Below the pieces are notes generated by a model. That model was not told where the DNA came from, did not search any database, and saw only the letters and a program-made list of their open reading frames with translations. The translations under genes and the position numbers were made by a program. From the NCBI GenBank assembly GCA_902796455.1, contig CADBPH010000175.1, forward strand, positions 1 through 15,798: a DNA stretch of 15,798 bases. Direction: 5' to 3'. Position 1 is the stretch's first letter. Each line of letters starts with the position of its first letter. Origin of the DNA: an uncultured Bacteroidia bacterium (lineage in GTDB: Bacteria; Bacteroidota; Bacteroidia; Bacteroidales; UBA932). Shown piece after piece: positions 7,848-15,798 of the stretch.

Positions 7848-8189
7848 ATGGATAGAAAGAAAGTTCCGTTGAATACGATTACACGGGATGTAAAAGACTT
7901 GGCGGCCCCTACGGGCAATCTGTATGAAACTGTCGTGATCCTGTACAAGCGGGCGAACCAGATTGCATTGGCAGAGAAGAAAGAATTGAACAAAAAACTG
8001 GAAGATTTCAAGAATGACCGCGACACCATGGAAGAGGTGTTCGAGAACCGGGAGCAGATTGAAATCTCGAAATTCTATGAGCGTCAGCCGAAACCGAGCC
8101 TCGTCGCCATCGAGGAATTCGAAGAGGGTGAACTGTATTACCGGATGGCCGGTCAGGATGCGCCGCTCGGCGGACCCGAAAAGAAGTAA
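7848..8189 (+). CDS. rpoZ: RNA polymerase omega subunit, Bacteroidetes type
   Basis: A 113-residue protein of the Bacteroidetes omega (Rpb6-like) group. Omega helps assemble and stabilise RNA polymerase. The diagnostic segments are TRDVKDLAAPTGNLYE (12-27), the KRANQIA helix and EEVFENREQIEISKFYE, followed by PKPSLVAIEEF. These match my memory of Bacteroides RpoZ. The ending is short and charged. It lies between bamD and recN on the same strand, 23 bases before recN. In Bacteroides I recall coaBC and other genes between rpoZ and recN; here they are missing, so the cluster is shortened. Confidence 0.85.
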   Translation: MDRKKVPLNTITRDVKDLAAPTGNLYETVVILYKRANQIALAEKKELNKKLEDFKNDRDTMEEVFENREQIEISKFYERQPKPSLVAIEEFEEGELYYRMAGQDAPLGGPEKK

Positions 8190-8212
8190 TCCCGTTCAGG
8201 ACTGACCTTGTC

Positions 8213-9877
8213 ATGCTGGAGAATCTTCAGGTCAGGAATTATGTGCTGATAGACTCGCTGGATATTGATTTCCCGGCGGGTCTCATCATTATTACCGGGC
8301 AGACCGGGGCCGGGAAGTCCATCTTGCTGGGCGCGTTGTCCCTGGCGCTCGGGGCGCGGGCGGATGCGGAGACCGTGGGTCCGGAAGGGGACCACTGCGT
8401 CGTGGAAGCCCGTTTTTCGGCCGGGAAGGATGCCGCCTTGCGCCGGCTGGTCGAGGAGCATGACCTCGATTGGGATGACGGCCGTCTGGTTTTGCGGCGC
8501 GTGCTTTCCCGGGCGGGCCGCTCGCGGGCTTTCGTCAACGATACGCCGGTCAATCTGTCTGTGCTTCAATCCCTTTCCTCCCGGTTGCTGGACATCCATT
8601 CGCAGCACCAGACGCGTCTGCTCTCCGACAAAGAGTTCCAGCTTTCCCTGCTGGACCATTTTGCCGGGAACGGCGAACGGTTGGCTGCCTGCGCTGCGGC
8701 GTGGTCGCAGTGGCGCCGGTTGAGCAAGGAATACGATACGGTCAGCGCGGACCTGCAGCGTCTGTTGCTCGAAAAGGAATTCAACGAGTCGCTGTTCGCC
8801 CGGCTGGATGCGGCCGGATTGCGGGAGGGCGAACTGGAGGAATTGGAGCAGGAGCAAAGCCAGCTTTCCCATGCGGAACAGATCCGGGAGCAGTTCTATG
8901 AGGCCGCGTCCGTGTATGCCCCCGAAGAGGGCCCCGGTCTGGATGCTTCCTTGAAAGAAATCGCGCGGTCCCTCGAGCGGGCAGGCCGCTTTGTCCCATC
9001 CGCCGGGGAGTTGTCTTCCCGGGTGGAGTCCTGCCGGCTGGAACTGGATGACATCCTGTCCGAAGCGGATAAGCTCTCTTCCGGGATCGAGGTGGATCCG
9101 CAGCGGCTGGAAGCGGTCGAAGAGCGGATGTCGCTGCTGTACGGGCTCTTGAAGAAACATGGCTGCCAGACGGAAGGGGAATTGATCGCTGTCCGTGAGG
9201 AACTGAATAACAAATTGTTCGACGTCACTGCCCTGGAAGGGCGCAAGGAATCGCTTTCGGCGGAAAAGGCGGCGGCAGAGTCGGAATACCGGGCCTGCGC
9301 CGCGGCTTTGCATGCCGCCCGGGCGGAAGCGGCGGATTCTTTTTCCGCAGCCTTGCTGGAGCATCTCCGCTCCCTTGAGCTGGATCGTGCCGCCTTCGAG
9401 GTCCGTTTGCAGGAGGCGCAGCCCGGCGTGACCGGGACGGATGCGCCGTTGTTCCTGTTCTCTGCGACGGGGACGGCTCCCGTGGATGTCGCCAAATGTG
9501 CTTCCGGCGGTGAAATGTCCCGGATCATGTTGAGCCTCAAGGCGATGATGGCGCAGTTCGGGACCATGCCGACGATGGTATTCGATGAAATCGATACCGG
9601 TGTGTCCGGAAGTGCCGCCGACAAGATGGGCGGAATGATCTGCCGGATGGGGGCGCGGATGCAGCTGTTTGCCATCACGCATCTCCCGCAAGTCGCCGCC
9701 AAGGGGCAGGCGCATTATGTCGTGACCAAAGCGGTCGAGGAGGGTTCCGGGAAGGCGGTGACGCGGATCACCGGGATCACGGGAGAAGACCGCGTACGCG
9801 AAATCGCCCGCATGCTCAGCGGGTCGGCCATTACCCCCGAGGCGATGGCCAATGCCCGTTCCCTGATGGGCATTTGA
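8213..9877 (+). CDS. recN: DNA repair protein RecN
   Basis: RecN is an SMC-like ATPase that acts at DNA double-strand breaks. The 554-residue length is normal. The N-terminal head has the Walker A motif GQTGAGKS (29-36). The middle is a long Glu/Leu-rich coiled coil. The C-terminal head has the ABC signature ASGGEMS (430-436) and Walker B with Asp458/Glu459 in FDEIDTGVSG. The late segment ITHLPQVAAKG is also typical. It ends 7 bases before the stop of the convergent LysM gene, so no separate terminator fits between them. No LexA-type operator was recognised upstream. Confidence 0.97.
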   Translation: MLENLQVRNYVLIDSLDIDFPAGLIIITGQTGAGKSILLGALSLALGARADAETVGPEGDHCVVEARFSAGKDAALRRLVEEHDLDWDDGRLVLRRVLSRAGRSRAFVNDTPVNLSVLQSLSSRLLDIHSQHQTRLLSDKEFQLSLLDHFAGNGERLAACAAAWSQWRRLSKEYDTVSADLQRLLLEKEFNESLFARLDAAGLREGELEELEQEQSQLSHAEQIREQFYEAASVYAPEEGPGLDASLKEIARSLERAGRFVPSAGELSSRVESCRLELDDILSEADKLSSGIEVDPQRLEAVEERMSLLYGLLKKHGCQTEGELIAVREELNNKLFDVTALEGRKESLSAEKAAAESEYRACAAALHAARAEAADSFSAALLEHLRSLELDRAAFEVRLQEAQPGVTGTDAPLFLFSATGTAPVDVAKCASGGEMSRIMLSLKAMMAQFGTMPTMVFDEIDTGVSGSAADKMGGMICRMGARMQLFAITHLPQVAAKGQAHYVVTKAVEEGSGKAVTRITGITGEDRVREIARMLSGSAITPEAMANARSLMGI

Positions 9878-9884
9878 GAGGGAT

Positions 9885-11588
9885 TTACCTGACGAGTTTT
9901 ACTGAATAATCCGGTTCATAGACGATGCGCCGGACAGCGTGGTTGATGTAGCCGCCCAGGCCGTTTCGGACCATCAGGAAGTCACTTTGCAGCATCTGTC
10001 CCTTTTCCTTGTCAAGCGAACGGAGCCAGCCGTTTCCGTTTTTCTGGCAATTCTTGATGAAGAAATACGCGATATCGTATCCCTGGAAGGCATACTGGGT
10101 CGGTTCGGTCTTGTAAAGGGCGCGGTATTCCAGCAGGAAGTCTTTGACCCGCTGGTCGCTGTAATCAATGTAATACGCGGCGCACACGTGGAGGGACAGG
10201 TTATGCAGGCTTTCCACGTCCACTGTCTCGAAGGAACGGATCCGGGAAGGCGCATACATGACAATGTTGAAACGGTTGTGCCCCAATAGATTGAGATTGC
10301 GGACCACATCGTTGGCGAAGGCTTCGCTCTCCGTCGCGACAATGATGCGGTTCACCCCGCTGCCGGACAGCGTGCCGGACAGGGACCCGGAAATATTGCG
10401 CCCCTCCAGGATGCTGTACGTGAACGGCGTGAACGGGATATTCCGGGCGGCGAGGGCATTCTTGATGGTCGAAGAGGCGGTGGAAGCCGTCGCTCCTTTT
10501 TCCGAAATGACCACGACCTTGTCGCCGCTGTGCCGTTCCTCGTCCATCCACTCTACCAGATTCACATACTGGGCATAGTGGGAGGCCGGAGCCTGGATCA
10601 GGCTGGCATTGCTTTCCACCAGGGTGGATACCTTCTGGTCCAGCGGGGAGATGACCGGGGTTCCGGGCGAGTCGAGTTGCAGCAGGGTGGTGACGTCCGC
10701 CTTGCTGACAGGTCCGATGACCAAGTCGCTTTCTTTCAGGCGTTCCACGGTGACGGGGGCTTTCCCGCCCGCCATGTCGTAGACGCTCAGTTCCGTACTG
10801 ATGCCCTCCAGTCCGAGGTCCCGGACGGCCAGCAGGACGCCGCAGTAGAAATCCATGTAACTTTCCACCGGGTTCCCGCCGCGGAGCATGGGCAGGACCA
10901 GTGCGGCGTTGACCTTGGTCTTCTTGGAGAAGATGGACCAGTCGATCCAGCCGGATTCTTTCTGGGACGCTGTCTGGGATGGTTCTGCGGCCGTTTCTTT
11001 TGCAACGGTTTCTGTTACAGGCTCCGCCGGTTTTTCCGTGACGGTGGCTGCGGGTGCAGCGGGCATCTTCGCTCCCGCTTTCGGGATGCGGATTTTCTGG
11101 CGGATTTTCAATTTCCGCGACGGCAGTGCATTGTACTGCTGGATTTGGTCGGCAGTCACACCGTATTTGGCGGCAATGTCGTCAATGTTTTCGTACCACC
11201 GGACCGTGTGGAGGGTGTATTCCTCCTCCTTCGGCTCCGGAGCGGCCGACGGGGGTGTCGTGGCAGCCGGTGCCGGAGTGGCGGACGGCTGGGCGGAATC
11301 TACCTTGGGAATCAGGATGATTGAATTCTTCTTGAGCCCTTCTTCTTTCAGGTTCGTGGCGGCATTGGCCTCGTAGATGTCATTGAGGGTCACGCCGTAT
11401 ACTTTGGCGATGGAGAAAAGGGTCTGCTTTTCCTGGACGACATGGGCATAATACAGTTTCCCGTCCCGCTTGACGGTCTCCTTGGAGATCTCGACGGGCG
11501 CTGCGACATATTCCTGGGCGGCAACCGTTGCAGGCAGGGTCGCAGTCAGTGCCAGGACAAGCAAAAGATGGGAAAGATTCAGTCTCAT
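9885..11588 (-). CDS. Exported LysM protein with type-1 periplasmic-binding-protein domain
   Basis: A 567-residue exported protein. The signal peptide ends at VAA (residue 24). Two LysM repeats follow, about residues 47-95 and 124-170, each with the pattern of a VxxxxTLxxIAxxYGVT opening and an IxIPK ending; LysM binds peptidoglycan glycan chains. Pro/Ala/Thr-rich linkers lie at 96-122 and 171-212. The C-terminal half from about residue 224 resembles the type-1 periplasmic binding fold (VNAALVLPML, SDLVIGPVSKAD, PVISPLDQK, AFQGYDIAYFF). No transporter genes are nearby, so solute uptake is unlikely. A cell-wall-associated role is inferred. It is the last gene of the pdxJ-ompH-glycosyltransferase run, one base after the glycosyltransferase stop. 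Confidence 0.85.
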   Translation of the reverse strand: MRLNLSHLLLVLALTATLPATVAAQEYVAAPVEISKETVKRDGKLYYAHVVQEKQTLFSIAKVYGVTLNDIYEANAATNLKEEGLKKNSIILIPKVDSAQPSATPAPAATTPPSAAPEPKEEEYTLHTVRWYENIDDIAAKYGVTADQIQQYNALPSRKLKIRQKIRIPKAGAKMPAAPAATVTEKPAEPVTETVAKETAAEPSQTASQKESGWIDWSIFSKKTKVNAALVLPMLRGGNPVESYMDFYCGVLLAVRDLGLEGISTELSVYDMAGGKAPVTVERLKESDLVIGPVSKADVTTLLQLDSPGTPVISPLDQKVSTLVESNASLIQAPASHYAQYVNLVEWMDEERHSGDKVVVISEKGATASTASSTIKNALAARNIPFTPFTYSILEGRNISGSLSGTLSGSGVNRIIVATESEAFANDVVRNLNLLGHNRFNIVMYAPSRIRSFETVDVESLHNLSLHVCAAYYIDYSDQRVKDFLLEYRALYKTEPTQYAFQGYDIAYFFIKNCQKNGNGWLRSLDKEKGQMLQSDFLMVRNGLGGYINHAVRRIVYEPDYSVKLVR

Positions 11589-11589
11589 G

Positions 11590-12714
11590 TTATCGCAAAT
11601 CTTGTAAATAATCCGTCAGCATTCTGCTGAAATTGTGCCAGGACAGGCGGGCCTTCTCTCCCCGGATGGAAATCAGGCACTGGCGGACAATGTCCGGATT
11701 GGAGAAGAACTCGTTGATTTTCTGTAAGATGCATTCCGGATCGGGGCGTTCGGCCACCAGTCCGGTACCGGTCCCTTCCACCGTCTCCTTCAGGCCCCCG
11801 ACGTCTGTGACGATCATCGGGACTTCAAAATGGTAGGAAATCGCGCTGATGCCGCTCTGGGTCGCGCTCCGGTAGGGGAGGACGGTGACATCCGCCGCGG
11901 AAAAATAATCCTTGACTTCCGAGTCGCGGATGTAGTCCAGATGCAGGCTGATCCGGTCTTTGGCCGGCGACCGGTCAATGATCTGCCGGTATTTGTCGAA
12001 GGAGCCGTAGGGCTCACCGGCCACGACCAGCTGATAGCCGTCTCCCAACTTGCCGAATGCTTCCAGGAGGATGTCCAGGCCTTTGTATTCCCGGATGAGG
12101 CCGAAGAACAGCAGGGTTTTCCGGTCTTCGGGAAGTCCCAGTTTCCGGAGGGCTTCCGCACGGGGCAGTTTCTCTCCGAAATGGTCATAAATCGGGTGGA
12201 ACAACTCGGTCATGGAGGCCTTCGGGCTGAGCTTGCGCAGGTCCCGGCCGACTTCTTCGCTCAGCACGACATGCCCGGAACATCCGGACAGGAAATACTT
12301 CGTGAACGGTTTGTCGAAGAAGCGGGGCTCGTGGGGGATGACATTGTGGAGGATGGATACGACCGGGCAGTATTTCCGCAGACGGCGGGCGACAAAGCCC
12401 AGGGACGGGGCGAACCAGGACATCCAGTAGCTCATCAGGACGATGTCCGGCTCCCATTCGCGGATGGCCCTGGCCGTCTTCCTCCAGGTAAACGGATTGG
12501 CCGTATCCAGCAGAGCGGTACTCTCTACCGGTACGGCCTCGTCGTCAGGGGTCACATACTGTGTCTTGCCCGGGAAAAGGAACTGGGGGTACTGGCGCGT
12601 GAAGTTGAATGCGCGGACCGTGTGGGTCTTGCCCAGTTCACCCAAAAGGCTGGCGTTAAACTGGGATATTCCTCCTCTGAACGGGTAAAAACAAGACAGT
12701 ATGGCGATTCTCAT
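11590..12714 (-). CDS. GT4-type glycosyltransferase (GT-B fold)
   Basis: A 374-residue predicted cytoplasmic glycosyltransferase of the GT4 type. The N-terminal donor/acceptor half begins MRIAILSCFYPFRGGISQF with the GG loop at 14-15 and has LHNVIPHE (122-129). The C-terminal half has FGLIREYKG (204-212) and a nucleotide-sugar-binding segment followed by GGLKE (306-310). The canonical E-x7-E motif is not seen; its place is taken by YRSATQSGIS (281-290) and ISYHFEVP. The sugar and acceptor cannot be told from the sequence. It starts 5 bases after ompH and ends one base before the LysM gene, so it belongs to an envelope-related operon. Confidence 0.88.
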   Translation of the reverse strand: MRIAILSCFYPFRGGISQFNASLLGELGKTHTVRAFNFTRQYPQFLFPGKTQYVTPDDEAVPVESTALLDTANPFTWRKTARAIREWEPDIVLMSYWMSWFAPSLGFVARRLRKYCPVVSILHNVIPHEPRFFDKPFTKYFLSGCSGHVVLSEEVGRDLRKLSPKASMTELFHPIYDHFGEKLPRAEALRKLGLPEDRKTLLFFGLIREYKGLDILLEAFGKLGDGYQLVVAGEPYGSFDKYRQIIDRSPAKDRISLHLDYIRDSEVKDYFSAADVTVLPYRSATQSGISAISYHFEVPMIVTDVGGLKETVEGTGTGLVAERPDPECILQKINEFFSNPDIVRQCLISIRGEKARLSWHNFSRMLTDYLQDLR

Positions 12715-12719
12715 CGATC

Positions 12720-13382
12720 CTATTTTGCAGGGGTCGCCGCAGTTTCAGCCTTGGGGGCGGTGCCGGCGGCTTTGGCTTTGACGTATTCGTCGTTCAGTCC
12801 GGCCAGGACAGCGTCCGTGATGTCCAGGGACGGGTCGCCGCAAACGACCGGCGAAGGCAGGACGTCACCCTGGGTTGCGATGATCATGGCATACTGCATG
12901 GTCTCGTTGTACTTGTCCAGGAATTTCTTGATGGCATCGCCGATCTGGTTGAGCATGACCTGCTGCTCCTCAGCGATTTCCTGATCCTTGCGGGCTGCAT
13001 AGTTCTGGAAATCAGCCTGCTGCTGCTGGAGTTTCTGGCCCTGCACTTCCGCCGTGGAACGGGTGATGAGGCCTTTGTTGATCTTCTCCTGGAAGGAATT
13101 CATGTCGCTCTGGAGTTTGTTGCCGCGGCGGTTGACCTCCTGCTGGATGCCCTGAACCTTGGATTCGACGGCGGAGCGGAGCTCGTTGGCCATGTCATAC
13201 TCGCTCAGGATGCGGTCGAGGCTGAAATAAACGACGGCGCCTTTCTGGGCGGTAACTTCTTCGCTGCCGGGGACAGCGGCCGATTTGGATTTCTTGTCGG
13301 CATTCCCGGTGAGGGAGATGATTCCTAAAGCTGCAACCGCGACCAGCGCGATGATGCTGAGAACAAGTGGCGTGTTTTTCAT
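12720..13382 (-). CDS. OmpH/Skp-family periplasmic chaperone
   Basis: A 220-residue OmpH/Skp-like protein. Skp holds unfolded outer-membrane proteins in the periplasm before BAM inserts them. Residues 6-25 are a hydrophobic export or anchor segment. After a short linker, GAVVYFSLDRILSEYD starts the OmpH domain, followed by a long Gln/Glu-rich coiled coil (about residues 65-165) containing LQQQQADFQNYAARKDQEIAEE-like heptads. The C-terminus is Ala/Lys-rich. I chose the start at MKNTPLV (13382); the reading frame continues upstream for 17 residues but that would lie across the promoter region. In many Bacteroidetes ompH sits next to bamA and uppS; here it lies between pdxJ and a glycosyltransferase. 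Confidence 0.87.
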   Translation of the reverse strand: MKNTPLVLSIIALVAVAALGIISLTGNADKKSKSAAVPGSEEVTAQKGAVVYFSLDRILSEYDMANELRSAVESKVQGIQQEVNRRGNKLQSDMNSFQEKINKGLITRSTAEVQGQKLQQQQADFQNYAARKDQEIAEEQQVMLNQIGDAIKKFLDKYNETMQYAMIIATQGDVLPSPVVCGDPSLDITDAVLAGLNDEYVKAKAAGTAPKAETAATPAK

Positions 13383-13430
13383 GTTGTTGCTTATTTTATT
13401 ATTTTTATGATCAATCGACCGGTGAAAGTA

Positions 13431-13438
13431 CAAAGTTA
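13431..13438 (-). promoter_or_regulatory. Bacteroidetes -7 promoter element for ompH
   Basis: On the minus strand the site reads TAACTTTG, an exact TAnnTTTG match, identical to the element before the Fur-family gene. It lies just after the pdxJ stop and about 50 bases before the ompH start. It suggests that ompH and the genes after it can be transcribed on their own as well as from pdxJ. No clear -33 element was seen. Confidence 0.5.
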
Positions 13439-13439
13439 C

Positions 13440-14159
13440 TTAAAATTTCGGAATCTGCGACAGATATGCCCGGATTGTTTGCTCGAGTCCCATGTAAAGC
13501 GCATCGCAAATGAGGGCGTGGCCGATGGAGACCTCCGCCGTCCAGGGGATGGTGCGCAGGAAGAAGGCCAGGTTGTCCAGGTTCAAATCGTGGCCGGCAT
13601 TGACTTCCAGGCCGCATTCTTTCGCGCGGGTGGCGGTACGGAGATACGGGAGGACCGCTGTCTGCGGAGCCTCCGGATACTGCAGGGCATAGTCCGCCGT
13701 GTAAAGTTCCACGCGGTCGCAGCCGCACTGGGCGGCGCCTTCGGCCATGGCCGGGTCGGGATCGATGAAGATGGAGGTGCGGATGCCGCGTGACCGGAAT
13801 TCCCGGCAGACTTCCGTCAGGAAATCGCGGTGCGCCAGGGTGTCCCATCCCGAATTGGAGGTGATGGCGTCATGGGCGTCGGGCACCAGCGTCACCTGGT
13901 CGGGAACGACTTCGTCGACCAGGTCGATGAACGAGGGAATGGGGTTGCCTTCGATATTGAATTCCGTGCGGACGATTCCTTTGATTTGCCGGACATCGGC
14001 GTACCGGATGTGGCGCTCGTCCGGCCGGGGGTGAACGGTGATGCCCTGGGCGCCGAAACGTTCGCAGTCGGCAGCCGCCTTCCCGACATCGGGCAGATTC
14101 CCGCCCCGCGCGTTCCGCAGGGTGGCTATCTTATTGATGTTCACGCTAAGTTTAGTCAT
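13440..14159 (-). CDS. pdxJ: Pyridoxine 5'-phosphate synthase
   Basis: PdxJ joins 1-deoxyxylulose 5-phosphate and 3-amino-2-oxopropyl phosphate to make pyridoxine 5'-phosphate in the DXP-dependent vitamin B6 route. The 239-residue TIM-barrel protein has [15 protein letters not shown] (6-20), HPRPDERHI (43-51), [21 protein letters not shown] and SIGHALI. The E. coli His in NIDHIA is Lys10 here (NINKIA), which is also how I recall Bacteroides PdxJ, so it is a clade feature and not damage. The start at 14159 (MTKLSVN) matches the Bacteroides start; the frame runs 18 residues further upstream into the divergent promoter. It is divergent from nadK. Confidence 0.96.
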   Translation of the reverse strand: MTKLSVNINKIATLRNARGGNLPDVGKAAADCERFGAQGITVHPRPDERHIRYADVRQIKGIVRTEFNIEGNPIPSFIDLVDEVVPDQVTLVPDAHDAITSNSGWDTLAHRDFLTEVCREFRSRGIRTSIFIDPDPAMAEGAAQCGCDRVELYTADYALQYPEAPQTAVLPYLRTATRAKECGLEVNAGHDLNLDNLAFFLRTIPWTAEVSIGHALICDALYMGLEQTIRAYLSQIPKF

Positions 14160-14180
14160 GATTCGATTTGAATTGAATGA

Positions 14181-14229
14181 CAAAAATAAATATTCTTGGC
14201 CAATAATTGACAAATATATGTTATTTTTG
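14181..14229. promoter_or_regulatory. Divergent pdxJ / nadK promoter region
   Basis: This AT-rich gap holds Bacteroidetes-type elements on both strands. For pdxJ, minus-strand TATTTTTG (14188-14181) with TTTG at 14214-14211, 22 bases upstream, is slightly longer than usual spacing. For nadK, plus-strand TATTTTTG lies at 14222-14229, with a weak TTG at 14196-14198 about 23 bases upstream. A second minus-strand TATATTTG (14218-14211) overlaps the pdxJ -33 site. The two promoters interleave within 50 bases. Confidence 0.5.
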
Positions 14230-14247
14230 AAAAATCGAGAATCATAT

Positions 14248-15075
14248 ATGAGAATCGGGATCTATATCAAGAACGGAGCCCTTTCGGAAGACAAGCGGTT
14301 CCGGAATCTGCTGGGCACCCTGCAGGCGGCCTCGTACGAACTGTATGACATCCATGCGCGGGAAGACATCCGTCCCGGGACGGACATGGTCCTGAGTGTC
14401 GGCGGTGACGGGACCTTCCTGTCCGCTTCCAAGCGGGTGGCGGATTCGGGAATCCCCATCCTGGGTGTGAATCTGGGCCGGCTCGGCTTTTTGTCGGAAT
14501 ATACGCCCGACGCGGTTGCCGAAGCCCTGCTCCAGGGTAGTTATACCGTGGAAGACAGGACGATGCTGTATGCCTCCCTGCACGGAAAGGATGTCCGGGA
14601 AGGGATCGGGTTCTGGCCCTATGCCCTGAACGAGGTGACGGTCCACCGCCGCGGCGTGGCGATGCTCGGCATCAATGTCTCGATCGACGGGGAGCCGCTC
14701 CCGACCTATTGGGCGGACGGCCTGCTCATCGCCACCAGTTCCGGTTCTACGGCCTATTCGCTCAGTGTCGGAGGCCCCATCTGCATGCCGGAGGCCAAAG
14801 TGCTGATTATCGCCCCGATTGCGCCGCACAACCTGAACGTTCGGCCGCTCGTCGTCCCTTTGACCACCCGGATTTCCATTTCTGTCGTATCCCGGGAGGA
14901 TACCGTGGTCGTGACCATGGACAACCGGACCCTGGATATGGATCCTTCCTGGCGGCTGGATGTCTCCATGGCACAGTTTTCGCTGAAACGTGTCCGTCTC
15001 GCGAAATCGAATTTCGTGGGCGCCCTCACGAGCAAACTGTTCTGGGGGGAGGACATCAGAAACAACGGTCAGTAA
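14248..15075 (+). CDS. nadK: NAD kinase
   Basis: NadK phosphorylates NAD to NADP in the cytoplasm. The 275-residue protein has the ATP/catalytic motif GGDGTFLS (52-59) with Asp54, [10 protein letters not shown] (75-84), the NEV segment (128-130) and the Gly-rich [17 protein letters not shown] segment (157-173), plus [13 protein letters not shown] chose the start at [10 protein letters not shown] because the NAD-kinase fold begins there; the frame runs about 70 codons further upstream across the promoter and pdxJ start, which is coding shadow. uppS starts 5 bases after the stop. NADPH made from its product feeds TrxB, ProA and ProC in this window. Confidence 0.96.
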   Translation: MRIGIYIKNGALSEDKRFRNLLGTLQAASYELYDIHAREDIRPGTDMVLSVGGDGTFLSASKRVADSGIPILGVNLGRLGFLSEYTPDAVAEALLQGSYTVEDRTMLYASLHGKDVREGIGFWPYALNEVTVHRRGVAMLGINVSIDGEPLPTYWADGLLIATSSGSTAYSLSVGGPICMPEAKVLIIAPIAPHNLNVRPLVVPLTTRISISVVSREDTVVVTMDNRTLDMDPSWRLDVSMAQFSLKRVRLAKSNFVGALTSKLFWGEDIRNNGQ

Positions 15076-15079
15076 TCGC

Positions 15080-15798
15080 ATGGAGAATCAGATTATCGTC
15101 CCGCAGCACGTGTCCATCATCATGGATGGCAACGGCCGCTGGGCCCGCGCCCATGGACGCGAGCGGGTGTACGGGCACATGAATGGCGTGGAAAGTGTGC
15201 GTGCCGCGGTGCGTGCCGCCGGCCGCGCAGGCGTCAAGTATTTGTCATTGTATGCCTTTTCGGAAGAGAACTGGAACCGCCCCGACGAGGAGGTTTCCAC
15301 GCTCATGAATCTGATGATGAAGGCGATCGAGAATGAGTACGCATCCCTGATGGAGAATAAGGTCCGTTTTGTCGTCCGGGGGAATATCGGGCGGCTTTCG
15401 GGGCCGTTGCGCAGCGCGATCGATGCCTTGATGGAAAAGACCGCCGGGAATGATGCCCTGACGCTCATTGTGTTCCTGAGCTACAGCGGACGGTGGGATA
15501 TCTTGCAGGCGGCCAAGGCTTTGGCTCTGGAAGCGGCTGCTTCGCCCGAGAAGGCGGCTGCGCTCGGGACCCTCTCGCAGGAGGATTTCGGGAAGTATCT
15601 GGTGACGGGGGACATTCCTGATCCGGACTTGATTATCCGTACTTCCGGGGAGCAGCGCATCAGCAATTATCTGCTCTGGCAGGGGGCATATGCCGAATTG
15701 TATTTCACGCCCATCCTGTGGCCGGATTTCCGGGAAAAAGATTTCGAAGATGCACTCCGCGCATTTTCCTCACGGGACAGGAGATACGGAAAAGTGAA
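15080..15798 (+). CDS. uppS: Undecaprenyl diphosphate synthase, 3' partial
   Basis: UppS is a cis-prenyltransferase that extends farnesyl diphosphate with isopentenyl diphosphate to make undecaprenyl diphosphate, the lipid carrier for peptidoglycan and other cell-surface glycans. About 239 residues are present and the frame is open at the window end, so only a short tail should be missing. Diagnostic motifs are IMDGNGRWA (14-22) with catalytic Asp16, YAFSEENWNRP, and RTSGEQRISNYLLWQ followed by AYAELYF. It follows nadK by 4 bases, so the two are probably co-transcribed. In Bacteroides, bamA and ompH genes usually follow uppS; here an ompH is already present on the other strand. Confidence 0.96.
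   Translation, partial: MENQIIVPQHVSIIMDGNGRWARAHGRERVYGHMNGVESVRAAVRAAGRAGVKYLSLYAFSEENWNRPDEEVSTLMNLMMKAIENEYASLMENKVRFVVRGNIGRLSGPLRSAIDALMEKTAGNDALTLIVFLSYSGRWDILQAAKALALEAAASPEKAAALGTLSQEDFGKYLVTGDIPDPDLIIRTSGEQRISNYLLWQGAYAELYFTPILWPDFREKDFEDALRAFSSRDRRYGKV

Noticed and set aside
8153..9715. A 520-codon open frame opposite recN
   Set aside because: RecN motifs are complete on the + strand; the reverse frame is low-complexity Arg/Gln-rich shadow with no domain.
11830..12984. A 384-codon open frame opposite the glycosyltransferase and ompH
   Set aside because: It spans the ends of two confident minus-strand genes and shows no domain; treated as shadow.

Overview
This looks like core chromosome of a GC-rich member of the Bacteroidetes, most likely order Bacteroidales. 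The evidence is the Bacteroidetes-type RNA polymerase omega protein, a NigD-like lipoprotein, a Bacteroides-type PdxJ and ProC, several TAnnTTTG-type promoter elements, few strong Shine-Dalgarno sites, and the divergent pdxJ / nadK-uppS arrangement. The genus cannot be fixed from the window alone. Genes are tightly packed. There is no gene-free stretch over 300 bases, and I see no tRNA, rRNA, CRISPR array, insertion sequence or phage gene.

Layout. (1) 1-2424, + strand: proline biosynthesis. A ProC-ProB fusion, cut at its 5' end by the window edge, overlaps proA by an ATGA junction, so the whole glutamate-to-proline pathway sits on two adjacent polypeptides. (2) 2464-4530, +: a large secreted protein combining a GxDLY/SGNH esterase with an endonuclease/exonuclease/phosphatase (EEP) domain. 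It is convergent with (3) 4537-5783, -: a Fur/PerR-family regulator translationally coupled to a NigD-like lipoprotein. (4) A short divergent regulatory region rich in TGCA palindromes separates the regulator from (5) trxB - bamD - rpoZ - recN, + (5920-9877). (6) 9885-14159, -: an apparent operon pdxJ - ompH/skp - glycosyltransferase - LysM/type-1 periplasmic-binding-protein fusion. (7) 14248-15798, +: nadK and the start of uppS, which runs off the window.

How the genes fit together. Much of the window concerns the cell envelope: BamD and OmpH/Skp (outer-membrane protein biogenesis), UppS (lipid carrier for peptidoglycan and glycans), a GT4 enzyme and a LysM protein. TrxB beside a PerR-like regulator suggests a redox-stress module. 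RecN and RpoZ are housekeeping functions.

No clearly new defence or mobile system is visible. The points that most deserve a second look are the ProC-ProB fusion, the SGNH-EEP fusion, the PerR-like regulator that lacks the zinc cysteines but keeps the metal-sensing ligands, its palindrome-rich divergent promoter with trxB, and the LysM-PBP1 protein as a possible LpoA-like envelope factor.
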